A stretch of DNA of 28,012 bases from DATCYX01 sp037444705 (lineage in GTDB: Bacteria > Chloroflexota > Anaerolineae > Anaerolineales > UBA4823), in contig JBBILY010000016.1 of NCBI GenBank assembly GCA_037444705.1, positions 1 through 28,012 on the forward strand, given 5' to 3'. The notes below the pieces were generated by a model that saw only the letters and a list, made by a program, of their open reading frames with translations, searched no databases and had not been told where the DNA came from. The position numbers and the translations under genes were made by a program. Positions 14,742 to 21,927 of this stretch are shown piece by piece. How positions within the stretch are numbered: position 1 is the first letter of the stretch; every line of letters starts with the position of its first letter.

Positions 14742-17159
14742 ATGAAAATGCGCCTGGGTGTGATTGCTTTTTTCTTCCTGTTGTTGCTTGCTCTGCCCTC
14801 ATCGGCTCTCGCAGATGGCATTATTATCCCCGAACCACCCATCTGCGTTGATCGCCCTTGTCCACCACCACCGCCTCCCCCCTGTCCCAATCCGCCTTTC
14901 TGCCCGCCTAGGCCACCCATGGCACAATTGGATATCCGCTATCATAAGGTGCGGGTTACTATTCAAGATCAACTGGCAATTACCCATGTAGACCAGATAT
15001 TTTACAATCCAAACGAGTGGCAGGTGGAGGGGACGTACATCTTCCCGATACCAGTGGATGCTACCGTTTCTTCTTTTACCCTTTGGGTGGATGGTAAACC
15101 TGTAGAGGGTAAGGTGTTGAACGCTGAAGAAGCGCGCCAGACTTACGAAGAGATCGTTCGCAAGAGCAATGATCCAGCCTTGTTGGAGTACGCTGATCGG
15201 GGTGCAGTCCAGGCGCGCATTTTCCCGATTCCACCCCAGGGGGAGCGGCGCATCGAACTCGAGTATGTCCAGGCCTTGACCGCCGAAAATGGTCTGGTGC
15301 GCTATGTTTACCCGCTAAGCACCGAGAAGTTTTCCCGCTCATTACTGGAACAAGTGAGCATTAGCGTTGATGTGCGTTCGACAGGGACGCCGATACGAGC
15401 GGCATACTCCCCTAGCCATAATGTGAGTGTCAGCCGCGACGGGGATTTCCATGTCAACATTGGTTATGAAGCCCAGAATGTGCGCCCAGACACTGATTTT
15501 GTGCTCTACTATTCTTTGGGAGAGTCGGAGGCCTTTCACCTGTTTACTTACCGCGATCCAAGTGATCCCTCTGACCCGGATGGCTTCTTCTTGATCCTGC
15601 TGGCACCCCGGGCCGAGGCTACGTCTCAGACTCTGCCTAAGGATGTGATCGTTGTGCTGGATCATTCGGGCAGCATGGAGGGGGAGAAATTCCAACAGGC
15701 ACAGGAGGCCTTACGCTATATTTTGAGGCACTTGAACCCCGAAGACCGCTTCAACATCATCGCTTTCAGTACGGGGGTTGAGAGTTATGCTTCTAATTTG
15801 CGGCAGGCATCTGAAGCAGAAGAGGCCATTGCCTGGGTAGAAGGTTTGAGCGCCCAGGGCAGCACCGACATTAACCGTGCCTTACTGGAAGCAGCCTCCA
15901 TTGCCGGTCGAGAACGACCCACCTACTTGATTTTCCTCACCGATGGCCTGCCAACAGAAGGGGTGACCGATAGCCAGGCGATCCTGGATAACTTTGCTTC
16001 GGCTGCTCCTGATAATCTGCGCCTGTTTGCCTTCGGGGTAGGATATGACGTGGATACTTTCTTGCTGGATTCTCTGGCGCAAAATCACCATGGTAGCAGC
16101 ACGTATGTGCTACCCGAAGAGCGTTTGGACGAGAAACTATCCGCCTTTTATGCCCGGATCAATGCACCTGTGCTGGTGAACCTGGAACTGGATTTTGGGG
16201 ATTTGCGCACCTATGATGTTTATCCGCAACCTCTGCCCGATTTGTTTGCCGGCTCTCAGATTGTGGTCGTTGGGCGTTATCGGGATGGGAGCACAACCAC
16301 GGTGACCCTGCGCGGCGAGGTGAATAGTCAGACGCGAGTCTTTCGTTTCCCCGAACAAACTTTTGCCCAAGGTTGGACAGGGACGGATGAGGCGGCTTTA
16401 ATCCCGCGCCTGTGGGCGACGCGTAAAATCGGCCATCTATTGAATCAGATCCGCCTCCACGGTCCCGATCAAGAAACGGTTGATCAGATTGTACGTCTGA
16501 GCGTTCGTTATGGCATTGTTACCCCTTATACTTCATATCTGGTGACCGAGGAGGTGCCTTTGAGCGCGGCCGAGCAGGAGCGCGTGGCACGCCAGCAATT
16601 CCAACAGTTGCAGGCGACTCTGCCATTCGCCCCTGCCTACGGGCAGGAAGCGGTGGAGAAAGCCGCCGCTCAGGGAGGTATGGCCGAGGCTCAATCTGCG
16701 GCCCCGCCTTCTGGTGAAGCCGTTGAGAAAGTGCGCGTGGTTGGTTCACACACGTATATTTTCCAGGAGGGCGTCTGGGTAGATACAGGGTTTGATCCGG
16801 ATGTGATGTCCACGGTCAAAGTCGCGTTTCTCTCGGATGAGTATTTTGCTCTGGCGAAGTCAAATCCAGACCTGGCGGCAGCTTTTGCCCTGGGGCAACG
16901 CGTCATCGCCCTTGCTGATGGGGTGCCTTATGAGGTTGTCGCGGCGGGAACGACGGTCGAGCCATTGAACATTCCCCCTACTCCCACTCCCACCCTGCGA
17001 TCATCGCCTCCCACGAAACCGGCATTACCCCCCAATACCTCCAGTACAACGCCCCAGCCAGTACCCGGAACAGCGCCTTGTGCCTCAGGAGCATTACCGC
17101 TAGCGTTCTTCATCCTAGTCATACCAATTCTTCTATATTTTCGAATGAAAATCATATAA
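14742..17159 (+). CDS. Exported VIT and von Willebrand A domain protein
   Basis: This 805-residue protein resembles inter-alpha-trypsin-inhibitor heavy chains. ATG 14742 is chosen because TGGAGG lies five bases upstream, although ATG 14730 and TTG 14721 are in frame. It has a signal peptide (1-24, cleavage after SALA) and a short Pro/Cys-rich segment (about 31-59, a run of seven Pro, four Cys). A VIT domain follows at about 60-190, then a VWA domain at about 300-480 with an intact metal-ion MIDAS site, D307-x-S309-x-S311. A Pro/Thr-rich stretch precedes a C-terminal hydrophobic anchor (about 783-803) with a basic tail. The VWA domain likely binds proteins at the cell surface; the partner is unknown. 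It stands alone, divergent from prfA. Confidence 0.85.
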   Translation: MKMRLGVIAFFFLLLLALPSSALADGIIIPEPPICVDRPCPPPPPPPCPNPPFCPPRPPMAQLDIRYHKVRVTIQDQLAITHVDQIFYNPNEWQVEGTYIFPIPVDATVSSFTLWVDGKPVEGKVLNAEEARQTYEEIVRKSNDPALLEYADRGAVQARIFPIPPQGERRIELEYVQALTAENGLVRYVYPLSTEKFSRSLLEQVSISVDVRSTGTPIRAAYSPSHNVSVSRDGDFHVNIGYEAQNVRPDTDFVLYYSLGESEAFHLFTYRDPSDPSDPDGFFLILLAPRAEATSQTLPKDVIVVLDHSGSMEGEKFQQAQEALRYILRHLNPEDRFNIIAFSTGVESYASNLRQASEAEEAIAWVEGLSAQGSTDINRALLEAASIAGRERPTYLIFLTDGLPTEGVTDSQAILDNFASAAPDNLRLFAFGVGYDVDTFLLDSLAQNHHGSSTYVLPEERLDEKLSAFYARINAPVLVNLELDFGDLRTYDVYPQPLPDLFAGSQIVVVGRYRDGSTTTVTLRGEVNSQTRVFRFPEQTFAQGWTGTDEAALIPRLWATRKIGHLLNQIRLHGPDQETVDQIVRLSVRYGIVTPYTSYLVTEEVPLSAAEQERVARQQFQQLQATLPFAPAYGQEAVEKAAAQGGMAEAQSAAPPSGEAVEKVRVVGSHTYIFQEGVWVDTGFDPDVMSTVKVAFLSDEYFALAKSNPDLAAAFALGQRVIALADGVPYEVVAAGTTVEPLNIPPTPTPTLRSSPPTKPALPPNTSSTTPQPVPGTAPCASGALPLAFFILVIPILLYFRMKII

Positions 17160-17490
17160 AAACTTGCTTGCCAAATCAAAAAATAGGGTATAATCAACAC
17201 AGCGTTCGGGGAATATCTTCTATAAGGGCAGACAATTTCCTGTTATTAACAAAGTCGCTACCGACGCTATATACTTATCTTGTTCTATATCGCCCGATTT
17301 ATTTGGAGTTTACATTGGAGTAAAGTACAAAACTCTACCCAAATTACGTTATAATGTGAGTACAATATTTCCCCAATTTTGATGTATTCCCTTTGATATT
17401 TTTCCACTATTTTTCGGCCCATCGCCAGGCTTGCAAGAACTGCAAGCGTTGGTGGGGGTACCTCATTTTCAAATTCCCAGAGTGTTGACC
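17160..17490 (+). promoter_or_regulatory. Long AT-rich upstream region of rho
   Basis: This 331-base gap between the VIT/VWA gene and rho has two TATAAT hexamers, at 17189-17194 (with TTGCTT at 17164-17169, 19-base spacer) and 17350-17355 (no good -35). TTGGAGT is repeated at 17303-17309 and 17315-17321. No convincing terminator for the upstream gene or small ORF is visible. A stem-loop lies at 17423-17454. If the downstream promoter is used, rho would have a leader of about 130 bases. Confidence 0.45.
17423..17454 (+). promoter_or_regulatory. Stem-loop in the rho leader
   Basis: CGCCA-G-GCTTGCA (17423-17435) pairs with TGCAAGC-GT-TGGTG (17441-17454). This gives 12 pairs including one G-U, broken by a small internal loop, and closed by AGAAC. 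No T-run follows, so it is not an intrinsic terminator. It ends 36 bases before the preferred rho start, and would lie inside the coding region if the upstream TTG at 17431 were the start. Confidence 0.45.
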
Positions 17491-18777
17491 ATGGACACGA
17501 AAGTACTTGAACTTGAAAATACACCCCTTTCGGTATTGCGCCAGAGAGCAATTGACCTCAATGTGCCAAATGCGGAACGTCTGAAAAAAGAGGATCTGAT
17601 CTTGCGCATCCAGCAAATTGAGGCCGAGCAAGAAGGTCTGGAAGTGCGCGGGGGGATTCTAGAGATCATGAGCGAAGGAATTGGTTTTCTGCGCTCAGGT
17701 CATTATCAGCCCGGACCGTATGATGTTTATGTATCCCAATCTCAGATTAGACGCTACAATTTGCGCAGTGGCGACCTGGTGATTGGGCATGTCCGCCCGC
17801 CCCGCGAATCGGAGAAACATTACGGATTGCTGAAAGTGGAGTCGGTTAATGGCCTGGACCCAGAATTAGCCAAGCGCCGGCCCACCTTTGAATCCCTGAC
17901 CCCGATTTTCCCAGATAAACGCTTCGATTTAGAGACCGATCGCCATACTTTGGCAACACGTTTGATCAACCTGATTACGCCCATTGGGCGAGGCCAGCGA
18001 GGCTTGATCGTCTCACCTCCAAAGGCGGGTAAAACCACCATCTTGAAGCAGATCGCCAATGCTATTTCTACTAAGTATCCTGAGGTCCATTTAATGGTGG
18101 CCTTGATAGGTGAACGCCCGGAGGAAGTTACTGATATGGATCGCTCGGTGGATGCCGAGGTGATCTCGTCTACATTTGACGAACCGGTGACCTCCCATGT
18201 GCGCGTGGCTGAGATGGTGCTGGAACGCGCCAAGCGATTGGTGGAGGTGGGCCGTGATGTGGTTATTTTGCTAGACTCGATTACCCGTCTGGCACGCGCC
18301 TATAACCTGGTGGTCACGCCCTCGGGGCGCACGCTATCTGGTGGCATTGATCCATCAGCTTTGTATCCTCCCAAACGTTTCTTCGGGGCGGCACGTAACC
18401 TGGAAGAGGGGGGGTCTCTGACCATCATCGCCACCTGCCTGGTAGATACTGGCTCGCGCATGGATGATGTGGTTTATGAAGAATTCAAAGGCACTGGTAA
18501 CATGGAACTGCATCTATCGCGGCGCTTGCAGGAGCGGCGCATTTTCCCTGCGATTGACATCGAGCGGTCCTCTACACGGCGGGAAGAATTGCTCCTCGGG
18601 CCTGACATCACACCTCGCGTCTGGTTGATGCGGCGCATGTATGATCAGATGATTCAACCGCCCCCTCATGGTGCAGGGCTTGACCCAGCCACAGCTACCG
18701 AAGCCATCTTGCAGCGCTTGGCGCGCACAGCGAATAACCAGGAATTCCTGGAAACCCTCACCGACGACGATCGGTGA
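17491..18777 (+). CDS. rho: Transcription termination factor Rho
   Basis: Rho is a hexameric RNA helicase that ends transcription. The 428 residues from ATG 17491 fit the family size (E. coli 419); an in-frame TTG at 17431 would give 448 but has no good ribosome site, and neither start does. The N-terminal Rho_N region with LSVLRQRAIDLN is at about 12-24. The cold-shock-like RNA-binding domain begins near 53 and reads EGIGFLR where most Rho proteins have DGFGFLR. The P-loop SPPKAGKTT lies at 175-183 and Walker B ILLDSITRLARAYN near 259-272. The Q/R-loop segment with PSGRTLSGGIDP and the EEFKGTGNMEL motif are also present. Its stop overlaps the start of the next gene by four bases. Confidence 0.95.
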   Translation: MDTKVLELENTPLSVLRQRAIDLNVPNAERLKKEDLILRIQQIEAEQEGLEVRGGILEIMSEGIGFLRSGHYQPGPYDVYVSQSQIRRYNLRSGDLVIGHVRPPRESEKHYGLLKVESVNGLDPELAKRRPTFESLTPIFPDKRFDLETDRHTLATRLINLITPIGRGQRGLIVSPPKAGKTTILKQIANAISTKYPEVHLMVALIGERPEEVTDMDRSVDAEVISSTFDEPVTSHVRVAEMVLERAKRLVEVGRDVVILLDSITRLARAYNLVVTPSGRTLSGGIDPSALYPPKRFFGAARNLEEGGSLTIIATCLVDTGSRMDDVVYEEFKGTGNMELHLSRRLQERRIFPAIDIERSSTRREELLLGPDITPRVWLMRRMYDQMIQPPPHGAGLDPATATEAILQRLARTANNQEFLETLTDDDR

Positions 18778-19883
18778 GCATCGCTTTTTCTGACACAAAT
18801 TCCCAGGTTGGCATGTCTGCCAAATATGCTTCATGGGTTTCTTTGATGGCCTGGATCGTTGCCCTGGGCAGCCTGGCTTTCGCGGTTTATTTGGGTGTAA
18901 GGTCGCGGCTAACGGTGCAGGTGGCACTGTCTCAAAAAGCAGTGGCTCAGGTGAAAGCCGAGCGGGATGTTAGAGATGTTGAGGGCGTGAATTTGCCTAA
19001 GTTTGTAGCGTCTCTACATAAAGTAGCCGTCAGGCGTAAAACGTTGCTCCGCACCTCTTTTCCGCAGAGACCGCCCACTGAGGTAAAAACTTACGTTGTC
19101 GAGCAAGGAGATTCTCTATTTGGTATTGCTCAAGAATTCAAGATCAAGCCGGAAACCTTGCTCTGGGCGAATTACGATCTGCTCAACGATAATCCAGACC
19201 TGCTCACTGTGGGGATGGAGTTGAAAATCCCCCCAGTGGATGGGGTTTATTACCAGTGGCAGGCGGGTGATACCGTGGAGAGCGTGGCAGCGCGCTTCGA
19301 AGCCAAAGTGCAGGATGTTCTGAGTTGGTCAGGCAATCCATTTGATCTAACCAATCCGACTCTGGAACCCGGAACCTGGATAATGGTGCCGGGCGGGCAC
19401 CGAGAATTTCGCCAATGGGTGATACCAGTCATTCCGCGTGGCAGGGCCGGCGTATCCAAATCGGTGTATGGCGCGGGCGCCTGCGAAGGGGGCTACGATG
19501 GGGCCTATGGGAGTGGCTTCTTCATTTGGCCTTCGGGGAATCATTATCTTTCGGGGAATGATTATTGGTCTGGACATTTGGGCATTGATCTCGCCGCTGG
19601 CGAAGGTGCGCCAATCTATGCTGCTGATAGTGGCGTGGTTGTATTCTCCGGGTGGGCGACTGGAGGTTACGGTTATACCATTATGATTGACCATGGCAAT
19701 GGTTACCAGACCTTATACGCCCACCTGAGTGGCATTAACGCCACCTGTGGACGTAGCATGGGCCAGGGTCAGGTCATTGGATATGCAGGTAGCACGGGAA
19801 ATTCCACAGGGCCTCACCTGCACTTTGAAGTGCGCTATCAGGGTGGCTTCGTCAACCCCTGGTATGTGTTACCAGCTCCATAG
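18774..19883 (+). CDS. Membrane-anchored LysM / M23 peptidase
   Basis: This is a cell-wall peptidoglycan hydrolase or regulator. The 369 residues hold one transmembrane segment (about 22-42) and a LysM domain (about 105-152, YVVEQGDSLFGIAQEF). A second LysM-like repeat (about 159-206) and a C-terminal M23 (LytM-type) domain (about 260-365) follow. The zinc ligands are visible as GHLGID (H268, D272) and HLH (348-350), with YAH at 315-317, so it looks catalytically intact. The GTG at 18774 overlaps the rho stop (GTGA); an ATG at 18813 could be the real start and would still keep the membrane segment. It is followed by a 63-residue gene 42 bases later. Confidence 0.9.
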   Translation: MSIAFSDTNSQVGMSAKYASWVSLMAWIVALGSLAFAVYLGVRSRLTVQVALSQKAVAQVKAERDVRDVEGVNLPKFVASLHKVAVRRKTLLRTSFPQRPPTEVKTYVVEQGDSLFGIAQEFKIKPETLLWANYDLLNDNPDLLTVGMELKIPPVDGVYYQWQAGDTVESVAARFEAKVQDVLSWSGNPFDLTNPTLEPGTWIMVPGGHREFRQWVIPVIPRGRAGVSKSVYGAGACEGGYDGAYGSGFFIWPSGNHYLSGNDYWSGHLGIDLAAGEGAPIYAADSGVVVFSGWATGGYGYTIMIDHGNGYQTLYAHLSGINATCGRSMGQGQVIGYAGSTGNSTGPHLHFEVRYQGGFVNPWYVLPAP

Positions 19884-19925
19884 GGCTGGTCTCATTTATT
19901 CGATTTAATCAGGACGGAGAAATAG

Positions 19926-20117
19926 ATGACTCAGGAAAAGGAAGTCCCGACGCCTACTACGGATGTGATCGCCGAGACCGATAACTATCTGGCTTGGCGC
20001 GCCGAAGAACCGGATGGGGAAATCACCTATCATCTGGAATTGAACAATGTTACCTTGCATTTCTTCCAGGAAGAATGGGACGAATTTCTCGATTTGGTGC
20101 GCGCGTTAGTTGGATAA
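19926..20117 (+). CDS. Small acidic hypothetical protein
   Basis: I do not recognise this 63-residue protein. It is acidic, soluble-looking and free of Cys. It has a disordered N-terminus and then a beta/alpha-like pattern (YLAWRAEEPDGEITYHLELN, then TLHFFQEEWDEFLDLVRALV). ATG 19926 is preceded by GACGGAG near 19913-19919, a fair ribosome site. It lies 42 bases after the M23 gene and 5 bases before the convergent transglycosylase-like gene, so it may be the last gene of the rho transcript. Codon use is ordinary for the window. The final helix is amphipathic. Confidence 0.6.
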   Translation: MTQEKEVPTPTTDVIAETDNYLAWRAEEPDGEITYHLELNNVTLHFFQEEWDEFLDLVRALVG

Positions 20118-20122
20118 CTGTC

Positions 20123-21739
20123 CTAGCGGGCTATTTTTTCCACATAGGGGATCACCCCCTGGCATGGCTCAGTAAGGCGCGCTGACACTTCATCCCAGCG
20201 CAGTGTGGTTGGATTTGCCTGCCAGGCAGAATGGATAGCATAGGACAGGCAGCCAGGCCCGGCGTGGTAATTAGCCAGGGTAAAACGCCATAAATCTTCA
20301 TAGGTGCTCACCGCCCCGGGTTTCTCCTTGGTGGCGTTATAAATGATTTGGGTGACCTGTTCACAGGATGCCAGGAGGGTATTGGCGAAAAGGGAGATGC
20401 TCAGGCGAGCGTTGGTCAGGTCCACGCCTGTGGGACACTCGGGGCAATCCACCTTGGCCTGCAAGGCCAGGGCTCCGCGCAGAATGGCTTGTTCATCCGG
20501 CTTTAGTTTTAAATATCCCTTGTCACAGGCGTCTTGGGTTAATACCAACGGACAAAATTGGTTGAAGAAAGAGGGATTCCAAAGTAATACCGTATCGGCG
20601 CCTTTATCTGTGATCTGTCCCAATCCGAACTCGAAAGGCACGCGAAATACGCCAGGCCAGAATTGGCTTTCCTGAGCGAATAGATTTTTCATCAACTGAG
20701 CCGGCATCCCCGTTTCCTGGGCTACCTGAAGGATGTCCTGATTGAATTGATTTTGCCATTCGAGCAATAAAGGTCGGGCGGTTTCTAAGCCACAGGCGTC
20801 GGCATATCCATTGGGGAGCAAGCCGCCTGTCGGGCAGGTGGAAGCATCAACGACCCCTTGGGCGATGAGGCGTCCTGCAAGATAATAATAAGGCTCATCC
20901 GAGGCAAGGAGTACAGACTGGTCGGGGGTGCTCAGCCAGGCGGGCAGGCCGCCAATCGGAGGCAGGGCTTCCCAGGTTTGGGAACAACTGGCTAATGGGC
21001 TACCGCGCCATTGTGTGCTCAGTACATCCACAAACCAGCCTGCCTCGCCCGGCGTTAATGAGACACCGCTTTCGACCACACGCACCTGGGCTTTGAACGT
21101 TGGGCTGCGGTCGCCATAACTGGAGTTAGCCCAGAATTCGACGGTTATCCCTCCTGCAGGCGTGACGTTCAAAGGCAGGCGGCAGGTTTGGCCCTCACAG
21201 GCGAAAGGTTGCCCATTAAAGGTGCCTTCAATGGATGTGATGTGTTCGTTGGGTAAGGGCTCCTCACCGCTTAAGAGCAAGGCCGGAAGGTTCTTACAGA
21301 GATTATTTGGCGGCTGGGGCGAACATCCATCTAATGTCACCCAAACACTGGCAAGGGGTAAATTAACAATGATTTCTCGCTCTTTAGGGCGTTGGGAAAT
21401 AGGAAGAAGATAGAGGCCCTGGCAGGATGAGGTATCGCTCAAGCCTTTCAGGATGGGCTTGCAGGGTGGGGTATTTAACCATTGGGCTTGCAAGTTAGCC
21501 CCGCAAGATTTTAATACTTCGCCGGTGGTGGGGAGGCCTTCGTGGTCAACCAGGATCGAGCATAAAAACTCACTATTCTGCCAACGCAGAAGCCACCACT
21601 CATATTCAGTATAAGAAACAACGATAGTTGTCTGCCGTCCCTGATCATCTGCCCAGGCGCGCTTTACAAACCACGCCATCGCTCCGGTAACCATAAGAGC
21701 CAAAAACAATACCTTGAGCGGGCGCGAGATCCGGGGCAT
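20123..21739 (-). CDS. Cys-rich exported lytic-transglycosylase-like protein
   Basis: The 538-residue protein begins with a signal peptide or membrane anchor (about 8-30, ending AWA). The first 320 residues are not recognised and contain many paired cysteines; I count 18 in the whole protein. The C-terminal part (about 335-500) resembles SLT/lysozyme-like domains: FAQESQF with likely catalytic Glu357, GLGQIT (372-377), and NYHAGPG (490-496), which corresponds to the YNAGPG motif. Such enzymes cleave the glycan strands of peptidoglycan. The predicted promoter (21749-21777) would start transcription about three bases before the ATG, and no Shine-Dalgarno is seen. It is divergent from polA. Family assignment rests on the C-terminal motifs only. 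Confidence 0.75.
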   Translation of the reverse strand: MPRISRPLKVLFLALMVTGAMAWFVKRAWADDQGRQTTIVVSYTEYEWWLLRWQNSEFLCSILVDHEGLPTTGEVLKSCGANLQAQWLNTPPCKPILKGLSDTSSCQGLYLLPISQRPKEREIIVNLPLASVWVTLDGCSPQPPNNLCKNLPALLLSGEEPLPNEHITSIEGTFNGQPFACEGQTCRLPLNVTPAGGITVEFWANSSYGDRSPTFKAQVRVVESGVSLTPGEAGWFVDVLSTQWRGSPLASCSQTWEALPPIGGLPAWLSTPDQSVLLASDEPYYYLAGRLIAQGVVDASTCPTGGLLPNGYADACGLETARPLLLEWQNQFNQDILQVAQETGMPAQLMKNLFAQESQFWPGVFRVPFEFGLGQITDKGADTVLLWNPSFFNQFCPLVLTQDACDKGYLKLKPDEQAILRGALALQAKVDCPECPTGVDLTNARLSISLFANTLLASCEQVTQIIYNATKEKPGAVSTYEDLWRFTLANYHAGPGCLSYAIHSAWQANPTTLRWDEVSARLTEPCQGVIPYVEKIAR

Positions 21740-21748
21740 CTTGTAAAA

Positions 21749-21777
21749 ACGATAACATGATCACACGCGGTTGTCAA
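21749..21777 (-). promoter_or_regulatory. Consensus promoter of the transglycosylase-like gene, near-leaderless
   Basis: On the - strand, TTGACA (complement of 21772-21777), a 17-base spacer and TATCGT (complement of 21749-21754) form a good sigma-70-type promoter. The expected start is near 21742, only about three bases before the ATG at 21739. Confidence 0.6.
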
Positions 21778-21857
21778 CTACCTCTTTGGTGATATTTTTT
21801 ATTGCAGTGGGATTGTCATAAGAATATCGAGCGAGCACTCCCAGGCTAGCGAAAATG

Positions 21858-21896
21858 ACAGGTAGGCTTGCCTGTGACTGCAGCCCGTGATACACT
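21858..21896 (+). promoter_or_regulatory. polA promoter with overlapping dyad
   Basis: TTGCCT (21868-21873), a 17-base spacer and TACACT (21891-21896) preceded by TGA (extended -10) are positioned to start transcription near 21903, leaving a leader of about 25 bases. An imperfect dyad, ACAGG...CCTGT (21858-21875), overlaps the -35 and could be an operator. Confidence 0.5.
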
Positions 21897-21927
21897 CTAA
21901 TTATCTAATCGGATAAGCAGGTGTTGT

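Noticed and set aside
14842..14920. C-rich low-complexity run as a repeat element
   Set aside because: It is explained by coding for the Pro/Cys-rich neck of the VIT/VWA protein.
17382..17396. Mini-ORF MYSL in the rho leader as a leader peptide
   Set aside because: It is only four codons with no ribosome site and no regulatory codons; chance is more likely.
19532..19566. Near-perfect 18-base tandem repeat in the M23 gene
   Set aside because: It encodes SGNHYL/SGNDYW just before the active-site His, in a segment that is normally Gly/Tyr/Trp rich in this family, so it is probably not a recent duplication.
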